NCBI GenBank assembly: GCA_003242085.1
Contig: QBML01000039.1
Location: forward strand, 1 to 47,918
Direction: 5' to 3'
DNA length: 47,918 nt
Origin: Pseudanabaena frigida
GTDB lineage: Bacteria; Cyanobacteriota; Cyanobacteriia; Pseudanabaenales; Pseudanabaenaceae
How positions within the stretch are numbered: the stretch's first letter is position 1; the number at the start of each line of letters is the position of its first letter. Below, piece after piece: positions 35,611 to 43,855 of this stretch. The notes beneath the pieces are model-generated. The model worked only from the letters and a program-made list of their open reading frames with translations. It searched no databases and was not told the DNA's origin. Position numbers and translations under genes: made by a program.

Positions 35611-35935
35611 AGCTTTTGGAATAAATGTTTTGGGCAGTAGATAAAATTTCTTGACGACGAATCCAGTTTTCGCTTCGTTCAATTGCACTTTTACTGAGAA
35701 GATCAACTTTTCTTGTAAAAATTTGTTCTAATTCTATTTGCATTTGTACAATGTCAAACAATGACCAAGGGGAATCAGCTTGAAATGATACAAGACAATC
35801 AATGTCACTGTCGGTGCGAAAGTCATCGCGTAGAACAGAGCCAAAGAGGGCAAATTCAACGATCTGCCAACGATCGCAAAATTCTCGAATCTGTGGCATT
35901 GGTAAATTAATGTTTTTAACTAAATATGCAGTCAT
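35597..35935 (-). CDS. mntA: MntA-type antitoxin, minimal nucleotidyltransferase
   Basis: This 112-residue MNT-fold protein has the nucleotidyltransferase motif FGSVLRDDFRTDSDIDCLV: Gly32-Ser33 and the metal Asp pair Asp44 and Asp46. It would neutralise HepT by polyAMPylation. VDLLSKSAIERSENWIRRQEIL near the end is a common C-terminal block of this family. Translation starts at ATG 35935 behind AAGGAG, a strong ribosome site that overlaps the stop of the preceding ORF. Its end overlaps hepT. Confidence 0.9.
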   Translation of the reverse strand: MTAYLVKNINLPMPQIREFCDRWQIVEFALFGSVLRDDFRTDSDIDCLVSFQADSPWSLFDIVQMQIELEQIFTRKVDLLSKSAIERSENWIRRQEILSTAQNIYSKSYVLK

Positions 35936-35946
35936 TTTATTACTCC

Positions 35947-36351
35947 TTACCCAAATGGGAAGCCTCCATGTTTGGTAATAATCTGATCAATGTCGCTCAT
36001 GATCTCAATTGTTTCGCCTAAGATGGAAATGATGTTTTGATAATGAACGAGGTTGTCAAAGCTGAGTTCGCGTCCTTTGCGGTCTTTGAGCCATTTCTGA
36101 CAAACTTGATAGCCGCCGATGTAGAAGTCCCAAATGTGGTTGGGGATATTGGCAAAATACTGCTGGTCGTTGATCCAGATTTGTTGTTGGGTATCGTTGT
36201 ATTTGACTTGTTCGACAAGGTTAGAGCCATTGATGGGATAGCTACTAATTTCGGTTCCTGTTTCTTTCATCAGGTGGAGTTGTACTAGTCTGTTGCCCTT
36301 TTGATAAATCTGCGTCACTTCTTGCAAATAAGATTGAATTTGATTAGTCAT
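35947..36351 (-). CDS. Orphan C-terminal specificity domain of a restriction-methylase
   Basis: This 134-residue ORF matches only the last part of large type I-like/ISP restriction-modification proteins. GNRLVQLHLMKETGTEI begins the C-terminal recognition domain, and IWDFYIGGYQVCQKWLKDRK, then RELSFDNLVHYQNIISILGETIEIMSDIDQII (given in two parts) ends it. No methylase (NPPY) or helicase motif is present in or around the gene. It has its own ATG at 36351, an intact frame and a stop that overlaps the mntA ribosome site. It may be a decay product or a recruited DNA-binding or blocking protein. It sits between two toxin-antitoxin pairs on the same strand. Confidence 0.7.
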   Translation of the reverse strand: MTNQIQSYLQEVTQIYQKGNRLVQLHLMKETGTEISSYPINGSNLVEQVKYNDTQQQIWINDQQYFANIPNHIWDFYIGGYQVCQKWLKDRKGRELSFDNLVHYQNIISILGETIEIMSDIDQIITKHGGFPFG

Positions 36352-36401
36352 CGTCTTTTGAGATCGGCTAATCTCAGGATACCAGATAAATTTCTGATAT
36401 T

Positions 36402-36773
36402 TTAATTGTCTGATTGCTCTTGTTGTCGCTTAAAAGCCTCAACAATATCCTCAATTTCTGTAGCTGAGATACTTGATTGATCGTATTTAGAATAAATGGC
36501 TAACAAAATAATCCTAGTAGGTGTTTCGAGCTGATAAATGAGTCGGTAACCAGCACTTTTTCCCTTTTGGATATCACTATTTCTCACCCGAACTTTGAAA
36601 ACAAAAATATTCAAGCCTGATAAGCGATCGCCTAAAACTTCTCCAGACTGTAACTGCTCGATCACAGGTTGCACATCTGAGCGAATTTTGCGGTAGCGCT
36701 TAAATAGACTCCGAAATTGTCGCTCAAAGGTTCCAGAAGTTTCGACTTGAACAATAGGCTGATTAGTTTCCAT
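36402..36773 (-). CDS. RelE/ParE-superfamily toxin-like protein
   Basis: The 123-residue protein has the compact RelE-like order: an N-terminal helix pair (FERQFRSLFKRYRKIRSDVQPVIEQL), then a beta sheet GDRLSGLNIFVFKVRVRN, GKSAGYRLIYQLETPTRIILLAIYSKYDQ (in part) and a C-terminal helix EIEDIVEAFKRQQ. The Arg/Tyr/Lys on the sheet (AGYRLIYQ; YSKYDQ) are where RelE toxins bind and cut ribosomal mRNA. Its start overlaps the upstream antitoxin-like gene by 11 bases. Ribosome-dependent mRNA cleavage is family inference. Confidence 0.8.
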   Translation of the reverse strand: METNQPIVQVETSGTFERQFRSLFKRYRKIRSDVQPVIEQLQSGEVLGDRLSGLNIFVFKVRVRNSDIQKGKSAGYRLIYQLETPTRIILLAIYSKYDQSSISATEIEDIVEAFKRQQEQSDN

Positions 36774-37029
36774 CCAGACTATCCCAAAGTTGAGAAATAG
36801 GTTTAGTCTGTTCTGTCTTTACCTCATGCAGTGCCCTATGCAGACTAGCCGCAATTTGTTCTGGACTTGGATCGAAAACTTCATCCCGATCTTCTGAATC
36901 AATATCTACTAATTCTTCAACTAAAACAATTACCCTAACTTTAGGCTGCTTGGGTAAGTTTTTTAGATGCTTAGGTAACTCAAGCTTCCCATCAGGTGTA
37001 ATCGTAGTAGAAAATTCGTAGGCTTTCAT
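36763..37029 (-). CDS. Antitoxin-like partner of the RelE-type toxin
   Basis: This 88-residue protein has a short beta-rich head (MKAYEFSTTITPDGKLELP), typical of a cyanobacterial antitoxin group, then VRVIVLVEE. A flexible acidic middle (DIDSEDRDEVFDPSPEQ) and a C-terminal helix (IAASLHRALHEVK) that could wrap a toxin follow. No clear DNA-binding domain is recognised, so self-repression is unsure. It is the first gene of the seven-ORF group and overlaps the toxin start. Confidence 0.7.
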   Translation of the reverse strand: MKAYEFSTTITPDGKLELPKHLKNLPKQPKVRVIVLVEELVDIDSEDRDEVFDPSPEQIAASLHRALHEVKTEQTKPISQLWDSLDGN

Positions 37030-37126
37030 AGTTTTGATTTCAACAGGTAATTTCAGGATAACAAATTAGACCTTCCTACTATTCACCTATTTCACGATCA
37101 TTAGGCTTTGAAAGACTAAATTAATC

Positions 37127-37489
37127 CTAATCATAAATGCTTTCATCTTCCTTACGCCAAGCAGGATCGACGATGCAGATGAATACAATTGGCTCATTGC
37201 CAATGTTTTTGAGAAACTGCTTAGCATTGGGTGGAATGTATACGGCATCGCCTGATTCGATCTCTTGAATTTCTCCATCAATATACATCTCACCTTTGCC
37301 ACTGAGGATGTAATACACCTCAGAAGTAATAAGAGAATGTGGTTGTGAAGTCTCACCCACTGGCAAAATTGCGTGAGCGAGACTATATCGTAAATCGATC
37401 GCCTGTTTGTCAGGATGCAATAATTCGCGCAATATGGTCGAATCACCTGCAATAAATTCTGGACAATCAAGCAATTTTTGGATCAGCAT
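37127..37489 (-). CDS. Single-domain cupin protein
   Basis: This 120-residue double-stranded beta helix has the two cupin motifs: PHSLITSEVYYILSGKGEMYI and GDAVYIPPNAKQFLKN (first given from residue 50). The usual metal-binding His pair of motif 1 is reduced to one (PHSL), Glu is kept (SEV), and the motif 2 His is Gln. Metal binding may therefore be lost or altered. The role is unknown; such proteins range from isomerases to ligand sensors. ATG 37489 is taken. It is about 50 bases downstream of def on the same strand, with a small hairpin (about 37505-37532) between. Confidence 0.8.
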   Translation of the reverse strand: MLIQKLLDCPEFIAGDSTILRELLHPDKQAIDLRYSLAHAILPVGETSQPHSLITSEVYYILSGKGEMYIDGEIQEIESGDAVYIPPNAKQFLKNIGNEPIVFICIVDPAWRKEDESIYD

Positions 37490-37539
37490 AAATAGATTCT
37501 CTTGTTTGTCGCTAGGGCAGCATGAAGCGCTGCCTAGTA

Positions 37540-38106
37540 TTACTTAATCGCTTGGACATCCTTAGTGGCAAAGCCATGAGCAGTTAGTTCTTTGTTCAAG
37601 GCGATTGGGTTTTTGACGCGATCGACAAATAACACTCCATTCAAATGATCCATCTCGTGTTGAATTACCCTTGCGAGTAAACCTTCAGCAATCAAGTGCT
37701 TTGGTCTACCATCTTCATCGCGATAGGAGATTTCAACGCGATCGGGACGCACAACATCAAGAAACACTTCAGGAATACTCAAACATCCTTCTTCCCCTGT
37801 AATTAAGTCTCCACCTGAAGCCTTGACTTCAGGATTAATCATTACTAAGGGAGGCTTACTTTCATCCTTGAGTTCGATATCAATGACGAGTAATTGTTTA
37901 TTAATTCCTACTTGGGGTGCGGCAAGCCCAATACCATCGTTGCTATACATTGTTTGCAGCATATCAACAATAATTTGCCGAATTTCGTCGTTGACTTTGC
38001 TAATACGTTTGGCGGGCTGACGTAATACGCGATCGCCTAAAGTATGAACTTGCAGCGGAGGATTCTTGAGCTTTTGTTTGGGGACTTTTATTGAAATTGC
38101 AGACAT
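37540..38106 (-). CDS. def: Peptide deformylase
   Basis: The 188-residue metalloenzyme removes the formyl group from new proteins. All three motifs are present: GIGLAAPQVG, EEGCLSIPE (Cys ligand) and QHEMDHLNG (two His ligands and catalytic Glu). ATG 38106 is taken as start; an in-frame TTG two codons upstream (38112) is also possible. The N-terminal stretch of about 20 residues (SAISIKVPKQKLKNPPLQVH) before the core is common in cyanobacteria. It is preceded by a 120-base gap after folC and probably has its own promoter. Confidence 0.95.
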   Translation of the reverse strand: MSAISIKVPKQKLKNPPLQVHTLGDRVLRQPAKRISKVNDEIRQIIVDMLQTMYSNDGIGLAAPQVGINKQLLVIDIELKDESKPPLVMINPEVKASGGDLITGEEGCLSIPEVFLDVVRPDRVEISYRDEDGRPKHLIAEGLLARVIQHEMDHLNGVLFVDRVKNPIALNKELTAHGFATKDVQAIK

Positions 38107-38228
38107 TGCCAATCAGCTTGTAAATATAAGCTTGTAGTTAACTATTTATATTTTGACACAATATCCTGCTATAGCAGTTGTTAAGCTAAAAACCTAAAGT
38201 AGTTGAGGTGCGACTACTTTTGAGGTAT

Positions 38229-39497
38229 TCATTCAAATGTCTGACTAAGAAATTGTCCGACTAGATATAAAGATCCGCAGAGAATAACGATATCTTGCGA
38301 TCGCCGATCGGCAAAAGCTGCCTTTAGACCTAGCTCCAAACTAGAGTATGGCTGGGGAGGAGTTTTCAGAATCGTAGTTACCAGTTTTGCCAAATCCCGA
38401 GGTGAGGTTGTGGCAGGATTAGGAACAGGCACGGGAAAAAGTAAATCGTCGGGATGCAAAAGCGCCTTGAGGATTCCCGCTTGGTCTTTAGTATTAAGAA
38501 TTCCCATTACCCAAAGTTTGCGCTGATTGGGAAAAGATGCATCCACAAATTGCCTGAGATATTCCGCCGCCGCCACATTATGCGCACCATCAATCAAAAT
38601 TTTGCGCGGCTTTCCATTTAAATTAAATTCTATCCATTGTAATCGTCCTGCCCATTGAGTATTCGCCATTCCTGTCCGAATCGCCTCATCGCTAATTTGC
38701 CAACCTTGAGTTCTCAAAGATTGAATTACCGCGATCGCGATCGCGGAATTAATTAGCTGATGATTCCCCAATAACGGTAAAGGATACTCAAAGCCTTGCC
38801 AAATTGTACCTGTAGCTGTGCGAGTAGCTGCATTGACCCAAGTTATCGGTGCATCGCATTCAGTTGCTTTTGCTTGCAAAGCAGCGATCGCTTCAGGATC
38901 GCTTTCGGCAATGACTACAGGACATTTGGGCTTAATAATTCCTGCTTTTTCAGAAGCGATCGCTCCTAGGGTATTTCCCAATTGTTGACAATGATCTAAT
39001 CCAATCGATGTAATCGCGCAAACTAACGGGCGATCGCATACATTGGTCGCATCTAATCTGCCACCCAATCCTGTTTCGAGAATTGCGATATCAACTTCTT
39101 GTTTCGCAAAATACCACCACATCGCTGCCGTAATTACTTCAAATTGGGTAGATGGAAATTTTGGAGCGATCGCTGCTTCCACTTCTTGTAAAGCTGTCAA
39201 CAAGTCCTCATTGCTGATCCATTCACCATTAATCGTAATCCGTTCGCGCCAATCTAGTAGATGCGGAGAAGTATAGCGCCCTACTCGATAACCAGCCGTC
39301 TGTAAAATTGACAATAAAAAGGCACAAACGGAACCTTTTCCATTTGTGCCTGCAATATGAATCACGGGAAACTGTTGATGGGGATTACCCAAATCCTTGA
39401 GAAGTTGTTGGATGCGCTCTAATCCCAAATGAATGCCGAACTTATCAAAGCTGGCAAGAAACTCTTCAGGAGACTGATTAACTGGCTTTGGAGACAT
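38229..39497 (-). CDS. folC: Bifunctional folylpolyglutamate/dihydrofolate synthase
   Basis: This 422-residue Mur-ligase-like ATPase adds glutamate to dihydropteroate and to reduced folates. The P-loop IHIAGTNGKGSVCAFL is near residue 45, TSPHLLDWRERITING and ETGLGGRLDATN follow, then SIGLDHCQQLGNTLGAIASEKAGIIK (in part), and IDGAHNVAAAEYL marks the C-terminal domain. The ATG at 39497 gives MSPKPVNQSPEEFLASF. This start lies 20 bases inside the end of the NTF2-like gene, so the two are probably translated together. Confidence 0.95.
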   Translation of the reverse strand: MSPKPVNQSPEEFLASFDKFGIHLGLERIQQLLKDLGNPHQQFPVIHIAGTNGKGSVCAFLLSILQTAGYRVGRYTSPHLLDWRERITINGEWISNEDLLTALQEVEAAIAPKFPSTQFEVITAAMWWYFAKQEVDIAILETGLGGRLDATNVCDRPLVCAITSIGLDHCQQLGNTLGAIASEKAGIIKPKCPVVIAESDPEAIAALQAKATECDAPITWVNAATRTATGTIWQGFEYPLPLLGNHQLINSAIAIAVIQSLRTQGWQISDEAIRTGMANTQWAGRLQWIEFNLNGKPRKILIDGAHNVAAAEYLRQFVDASFPNQRKLWVMGILNTKDQAGILKALLHPDDLLFPVPVPNPATTSPRDLAKLVTTILKTPPQPYSSLELGLKAAFADRRSQDIVILCGSLYLVGQFLSQTFE

Positions 39498-39834
39498 GTA
39501 CTTCTAAGGCGTAGATTTTGCCTTGGGCATCGATCTCGGCAATATGTCTGCCTTGCATCGCGAATAGTTCACCACTATCACGTTTACCAGCGATCGCCCA
39601 GATGGCTTCTAGTCCATTCTCTGTCCTTCTGGTCATCCAAACACGTTGTATACCTGAATAGGTGGTAAAAAATTTGCGGTACAGTTGCGCGATCGCGTCT
39701 TTGCCAACTACTTTACGCGCCCCCGCAGGTTGAACTTCAGCTTCTTCGGCAAACAGTTCTACTAATTCGTTAAATGCTTGATCGTCTTCATTAGCGCGAT
39801 CTGAAAGCTCAAAATATTGGTCTAAAACTGTCAT
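39478..39834 (-). CDS. NTF2/SnoaL-like small protein
   Basis: The 118-residue protein has the NTF2-like alpha+beta cone pattern: a first helix DQYFELSDRANEDDQAFNELVELF, then AEEAEVQPAG, GKDAIAQLYRKFF, and strands WMTRRTENGLEAIWAIAGKRD, GELFAMQGRHIAEIDAQGKI (in part). The fold often binds small hydrophobic ligands, but no catalytic residue pattern is clear. It starts at ATG 39834 and overlaps folC by 20 bases, suggesting a two-gene operon. The link to folate is by position only. Confidence 0.75.
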   Translation of the reverse strand: MTVLDQYFELSDRANEDDQAFNELVELFAEEAEVQPAGARKVVGKDAIAQLYRKFFTTYSGIQRVWMTRRTENGLEAIWAIAGKRDSGELFAMQGRHIAEIDAQGKIYALEVHVSKAS

Positions 39835-40029
39835 ATTACCTTACCTCGATTGCTATCAAGCTAAAAACTTTACTAAATGCGATCTAGAAAGCTTTATTGC
39901 GTTTTTGCTTTACATCTCGTTTATATGTAAACATATATTAAGCCGTAGATTACAAAAATTGCTTCACCCTACAGGGCGTAATTGCAAAATAAAAGAAGGG
40001 CACATAGCACTTTTTTTTATTTGTTTAGT

Positions 40030-40515
40030 TTAATTAAGAATATTTAAAGCACCGAAGCTAATCGCAAGAAAACCAATAATTCCTAGAAGGGTTTTTTGTA
40101 ATCTATTTAGAACAGGTCTAATTTCATAGGTTACGAGCAGGCGATCCTTAGCTAAGTCGGCTTCTGGTTTTTCCCATGTTTGTCCGTCATACCAGCCTGA
40201 CTCTTCGTAAAAAATCTTGGCGCTATCAAGGCGTTGCTTGACATGGCTCCATCCCGACAACAATAGCAACACTGGTAAAACTAGCCCTACCGAGCCACCA
40301 ATACTTGCTACACAAATAAACTGCCACAAATGACGACTTGGAGACTGAATGCTCATCGCAACGGGTGAGAAAACAACCGTAAACCCCAGCCACATCAGAA
40401 ACAAAACTTTCAAATATTGCGATCGCGCCAGCTTTGCCCAACGATAAAAAAAAGCTTCCTTAAGCTCGACATATTCATTAAGTGGTTGTTGATCTTTGGG
40501 AACTGGGCAGGTCAT
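40030..40515 (-). CDS. CGLD27 family (DUF1230) membrane protein
   Basis: This 161-residue protein has the DUF1230 order: CPVPKDQQPLNEYVELKEAFFYRWA, two membrane helices (about 37-58 and 66-88), then the signature IFYEESGWYDGQTWEKPEADLAKDRLL (in part), VRPVLNRL-like (IRPVLNRLQ) and a third helix at the end. The family is conserved from cyanobacteria to plants and diatoms (CGLD27) and is linked to photosynthesis and iron response in algae; its reaction is unknown. ATG 40515 gives the expected start. It is monocistronic, with a weak hairpin (about 39992-40017) after it. Confidence 0.88.
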   Translation of the reverse strand: MTCPVPKDQQPLNEYVELKEAFFYRWAKLARSQYLKVLFLMWLGFTVVFSPVAMSIQSPSRHLWQFICVASIGGSVGLVLPVLLLLSGWSHVKQRLDSAKIFYEESGWYDGQTWEKPEADLAKDRLLVTYEIRPVLNRLQKTLLGIIGFLAISFGALNILN

Positions 40516-40888
40516 GGGTGATGCGCTGATGGGCAGATATTTTGTCAGTTTAGCAAGAAGCCATCCCCGATGGGGTAAATTGTCAAACCTGTTTTAGCAA
40601 TCGCTCCCAAATGTTTATGCTGATTGTCAGTTGAACTTTAAGCGATCTCAATCTTGTAATTGTGGCAATCGCTGTTTGATGTTAAAAAAATAGACGATTG
40701 GGTTTATGTAAGGTAATGTGCGATCGCTATTTAATGAAATTAATTTTCTCTTAGGATATATTCATTAGCCTAAAATTTTAGGCTGCGATCGCATTGCCAT
40801 AACCATAGTTTTTGATGAAAGATTTACGCTTTGTAAAGTTATAATCTACGGTTAGCCCCAATAAATTATGTATAAGCAATAGACAAAT
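40516..40888. other. Divergent gap between CGLD27 and pdhB genes
   Basis: About 370 bases hold no ORF of note. It holds an 18-base perfect dyad at 40767-40784, three HIP1-like sites and TATAAT at 40840-40845 that could be a -10 box of pdhB with no clear -35. Confidence 0.5.
40767..40784. promoter_or_regulatory. 18-bp loopless palindrome upstream of pdhB
   Basis: AGCCTAAAATTTTAGGCT is a perfect dyad, about 105 bases before the pdhB start and next to a GCGATCGC site. It has no loop, so it is more like a protein-binding site than a terminator. Confidence 0.4.
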
Positions 40889-41863
40889 ATGGCAGAGGTT
40901 ACTTTTTTTAACGCGCTCAGAGCGGCGATCGATGAGGAAATGGAGCGCGATCCAGCCGTTTATGTTTTAGGCGAAGACGTGGGGCATTATGGCGGCTCCT
41001 ACAAAGTAACCAAAGACCTTTACAAAAAATATGGTGACTTGCGCCTGCTCGACACCCCGATTGCCGAAAATAGCTTTACAGGTATGGCGATCGGCTCCGC
41101 AATGACAGGCTTGCGCCCGATCATCGAAGGTATGAACATGGGCTTCTTGCTGTTAGCTTTTAACCAAATTTCTAACAATGCAGGGATGTTGAGATACACA
41201 TCTGGCGGTAACTTCAAAATTCCGATCGTCATTCGTGGACCTGGTGGCGTTGGACGCAACCTCGGTGCAGAGCATTCACAACGCCTCGAAACCTACTTCC
41301 AAGCCGTGCCAGGTATCAAAATGGTGGCTTGTTCTACACCTTACAATGCCAAAGGCTTGTTGAAGTCAGCAATTCGCAACGACAATCCGATTCTTTTCTT
41401 TGAGCATGTGTTGCTTTACAACCTCAAAGAAGATATTCCTGACGAAGAATATTTGCTACCTCTCGATAAAGCCGAAATCGTTCGTGAAGGTAGTGATGTG
41501 ACGATTCTGACCTACTCGCGGATGCGTTACCACGTTCTAAAGGCAGTTGAAACTCTAGTCGCTAAAGGCTACGATCCTGAAGTAATCGATTTAATCTCTC
41601 TCAAGCCCCTTGATATGGAAACGATCGTCACCTCTCTTCGGAAGACCCATCGAATTGTGATCGTAGAAGAAGGAATGCGCTGTGCCAGTATCGGCTCGGA
41701 GATTATTGCTTCGATTAATGATAGTTACTTTGATGAGCTCGATGCACCGATTGTCCGTCTTGCCGCACTCGATGTACCAACTCCCTATAATGGTGGATTG
41801 GAAAATCTAACAATTCCTCAACCCGATGATGTGATTGCTGCAGTTGAAAAATTATTAGCTTAG
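40889..41863 (+). CDS. pdhB: Pyruvate dehydrogenase E1 component, beta subunit
   Basis: The 324-residue subunit pairs with PdhA to decarboxylate pyruvate with thiamine diphosphate and feed acetyl-CoA synthesis. [35 protein letters not shown] (Glu contacts the cofactor), [13 protein letters not shown] and [11 protein letters not shown] are typical. ATG 40889 gives [18 protein letters not shown]. As in most cyanobacteria it is alone, with no pdhA or E2 gene nearby. A 17-bp hairpin follows at 41891. All core regions are present. Confidence 0.95.
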   Translation: MAEVTFFNALRAAIDEEMERDPAVYVLGEDVGHYGGSYKVTKDLYKKYGDLRLLDTPIAENSFTGMAIGSAMTGLRPIIEGMNMGFLLLAFNQISNNAGMLRYTSGGNFKIPIVIRGPGGVGRNLGAEHSQRLETYFQAVPGIKMVACSTPYNAKGLLKSAIRNDNPILFFEHVLLYNLKEDIPDEEYLLPLDKAEIVREGSDVTILTYSRMRYHVLKAVETLVAKGYDPEVIDLISLKPLDMETIVTSLRKTHRIVIVEEGMRCASIGSEIIASINDSYFDELDAPIVRLAALDVPTPYNGGLENLTIPQPDDVIAAVEKLLA

Positions 41864-41890
41864 CCCATAGCGCTTCGCGCTCTAACTAAA

Positions 41891-41927
41891 AACAATAAAA
41901 GCCTTGCTTTGCAAGGCTTTTATTGTT
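41891..41927. terminator. Bidirectional hairpin between pdhB and umuC
   Basis: AACAATAAAAGCCTTGC, loop TTT and the exact complement ending TTTTATTGTT lie between two convergent genes. Confidence 0.88.
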
Positions 41928-41940
41928 AGAAGAGAGTCTT

Positions 41941-43242
41941 TTATGAGACTTCCAGTAGATCTTGCCAACAGGTTGTGTATCTGGGCGATCGCTGTTCAGA
42001 TTTAGTTTTCCAAACTTGAATTACGCCAGTAGAAGCAAAGCGCAAGGTATCTCTACTATACATTTCATTGATTGTATCCATTACGCTCGTGAGATTTCGT
42101 GATCGCATCTTAGCTTCATCATCATTAGTATCAAAAAGACTTCCTTGGATTTGGCGATCGGAAACTAGCCCAGTAAAAATTACGCCAGCCTTTTTGAAAT
42201 TATGACCTTTGCGATAAATACTTTCAACCAACTGCGCTGTAGTTCGCGATAGATCGATTGTGTAGTTAGTTGATAAAGCTAACTCGGTGGTGGCACTGTT
42301 AGAGTAAAAATTATCTCTAAAAGGACTAGTTCTCGCAAAAACAGTAATTACACTTGCTGCTTGTTTTTGCCGTCGCAGTTTCTCGGCGGCTCGATATGTA
42401 AAAGAGGAGATCGCTTCTTGGAGATCGGACAGATTATTGATCGCTTGGGGAAAAGAGCGAGAGGCACAAGTTCCTTTTTTGGGATTGTCAACCAATTCCA
42501 TTGATAGACAAGATTCTCCCTTTAGTTCTCTTTGTAATTTCAAACCGATAATACCCATCTTGCTGCGAATTAAGCCTTCATGGGCTTCCTTTAGATCTAA
42601 GGCTGTAGTTATTCTTCTGTCTCGCAGCCAATCAGCATATTTAAATCCAATACCCCAGATATCGCCGACATCCACTTGAGAGAGAATTTTGTCAATAGAT
42701 GGATAGACACTGAGATCAAAAATACCTGAGTTAGATTGCTTAGCAATTCGATTAGCTAGCTTTGCTAGGGTTTTCGTTGGCGCAATTCCGACGGAAACGG
42801 GAATTCCTACCCATTGCTTCACTCTTTGGCGAATCTCGCTACCATATTCTGTCAAATCACGATATCGAAATTCTGATAAATCGATAAAGGCTTCATCAAT
42901 TGAGTAGATTTCTACATCAGGTGCAAAGTAAGCCAATGTAGACATGACTCTACCCGACAGATCGCTATAGAGACTGTAATTAGAAGAATAGACTTGAATG
43001 TCGTAACGTTTGATCGGTTCGTAGATGCGGAAGACAGGCATACCAATCTTGATACCGATATCTTTGACTTCCTGCGATCGCGCAACTACACAGCCATCAT
43101 TATTGGACAGTACCACCACGGGTTTCCCAATGAGTGAGGGATTAAATAGCCGTTCGCAGGAAACATAGAAGTTATTACAATCGACTAGGGCGAATCTTTT
43201 TTCGGCTTTTCGGTCTAACACAGTGGATGGCATTAGTGACAA
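41941..43242 (-). CDS. umuC: UmuC, Y-family DNA polymerase V subunit
   Basis: This 433-residue translesion polymerase works after UmuD cleavage in damage tolerance. ALVDCNNFYVSCERLFNP holds the first metal Asp, KPVVVLSNNDGCVVARS and the second site YSIDEAFIDLS follow, then the HhH region (VGDIWGIGFKYADWL), the little finger and the C-terminal UmuC domain DTINEMYSRDTLRFAS. ATGs at 43242 and 43233 and a GTG at 43221 are possible starts. All lie inside the end of umuD, overlapping it by up to 68 bases in another frame. Translation is thus tightly coupled to umuD. Confidence 0.93.
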   Translation of the reverse strand: MSLMPSTVLDRKAEKRFALVDCNNFYVSCERLFNPSLIGKPVVVLSNNDGCVVARSQEVKDIGIKIGMPVFRIYEPIKRYDIQVYSSNYSLYSDLSGRVMSTLAYFAPDVEIYSIDEAFIDLSEFRYRDLTEYGSEIRQRVKQWVGIPVSVGIAPTKTLAKLANRIAKQSNSGIFDLSVYPSIDKILSQVDVGDIWGIGFKYADWLRDRRITTALDLKEAHEGLIRSKMGIIGLKLQRELKGESCLSMELVDNPKKGTCASRSFPQAINNLSDLQEAISSFTYRAAEKLRRQKQAASVITVFARTSPFRDNFYSNSATTELALSTNYTIDLSRTTAQLVESIYRKGHNFKKAGVIFTGLVSDRQIQGSLFDTNDDEAKMRSRNLTSVMDTINEMYSRDTLRFASTGVIQVWKTKSEQRSPRYTTCWQDLLEVS

Positions 43243-43786
43243 CTCCCCAAATATGTAGTTCGGAATGTTCGTTAATGAAGATGGTTTGATAGCTATCGTT
43301 TTCAGGGACTAGGGCAATTTCGCCTCTCAAATAATGTAAGCGTTTGACGGTGATTTCTCCCAGTACCACGGCGATGACAATATCATTGTGAGTGGCTTCA
43401 ATCGAGCGATCGACGATCAAGAGGTCACCATCATAAATGTTCGCGCCAGTCATTGAGTTCCCTGAAGCTCTTACAAAAAAAGTCGCCGCAGGATGAGCCA
43501 CTAAATAACTGTTGAGATCGAGCTTATGTTCCACATAGTCTTCCGCAGGAGAAGGGAAGCCTGCAGGGACAGAACAATTCTGCAACGGTAATTCCAATTT
43601 AGTACTCATATCAGGAAGGTGAACATCTCTAATACTTTCAGCAAGTCCGCTAACCTGCTCTTTTGTCCATGCCTCAATATTTACTACGAACTTATTGATT
43701 GGTAGTTGAATAGTTGGGGCGAATTGGTCATTCCTACTATCCTTTAGTTGCCTAAACTTACTTTGATATGGATCGTCACTTTCCAT
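43175..43786 (-). CDS. umuD: UmuD, self-cleaving SOS mutagenesis protein
   Basis: The protease part matches UmuD: cleavage site Ala75-Gly76 in VPAGFPSPAEDYVE, nucleophile Ser111 (RASGNSMTG) and Lys148 (ITVKRLHYL), with DGDLLIVDRSIEATHNDIVIA between. After RecA-driven self-cleavage it joins UmuC in polymerase V. From ATG 43786 the protein has 75 residues before the cut, against 24 in E. coli. A start at ATG 43609 would give 144 residues, close to the usual length, but it has no ribosome site, while GAG lies before 43786. The C-terminus is also extended (RPKSRKKIRPSRL), in the part that overlaps umuC. Confidence 0.9.
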   Translation of the reverse strand: MESDDPYQSKFRQLKDSRNDQFAPTIQLPINKFVVNIEAWTKEQVSGLAESIRDVHLPDMSTKLELPLQNCSVPAGFPSPAEDYVEHKLDLNSYLVAHPAATFFVRASGNSMTGANIYDGDLLIVDRSIEATHNDIVIAVVLGEITVKRLHYLRGEIALVPENDSYQTIFINEHSELHIWGVVTNAIHCVRPKSRKKIRPSRL

Positions 43787-43855
43787 AAGCTCATTTTTGA
43801 TTAAAGTACGATATTCAAAACTTTACCACGATCGCCTATGTATAGCAAGATTAAA

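Noticed and set aside
37087-37470. 127-codon minus-strand frame over the cupin gene
   Set aside because: It overlaps almost all of the cupin gene in another frame and has no family features; the cupin frame is clearly the coding one.
43600-43615. TAGTACTCATATCAGG as a LexA box for umuDC
   Set aside because: It agrees with a cyanobacterial AGTACTAATGTTCT-type box at only about 9 of 14 positions, lacks the right half-site and lies inside the umuD frame unless the later start is used.
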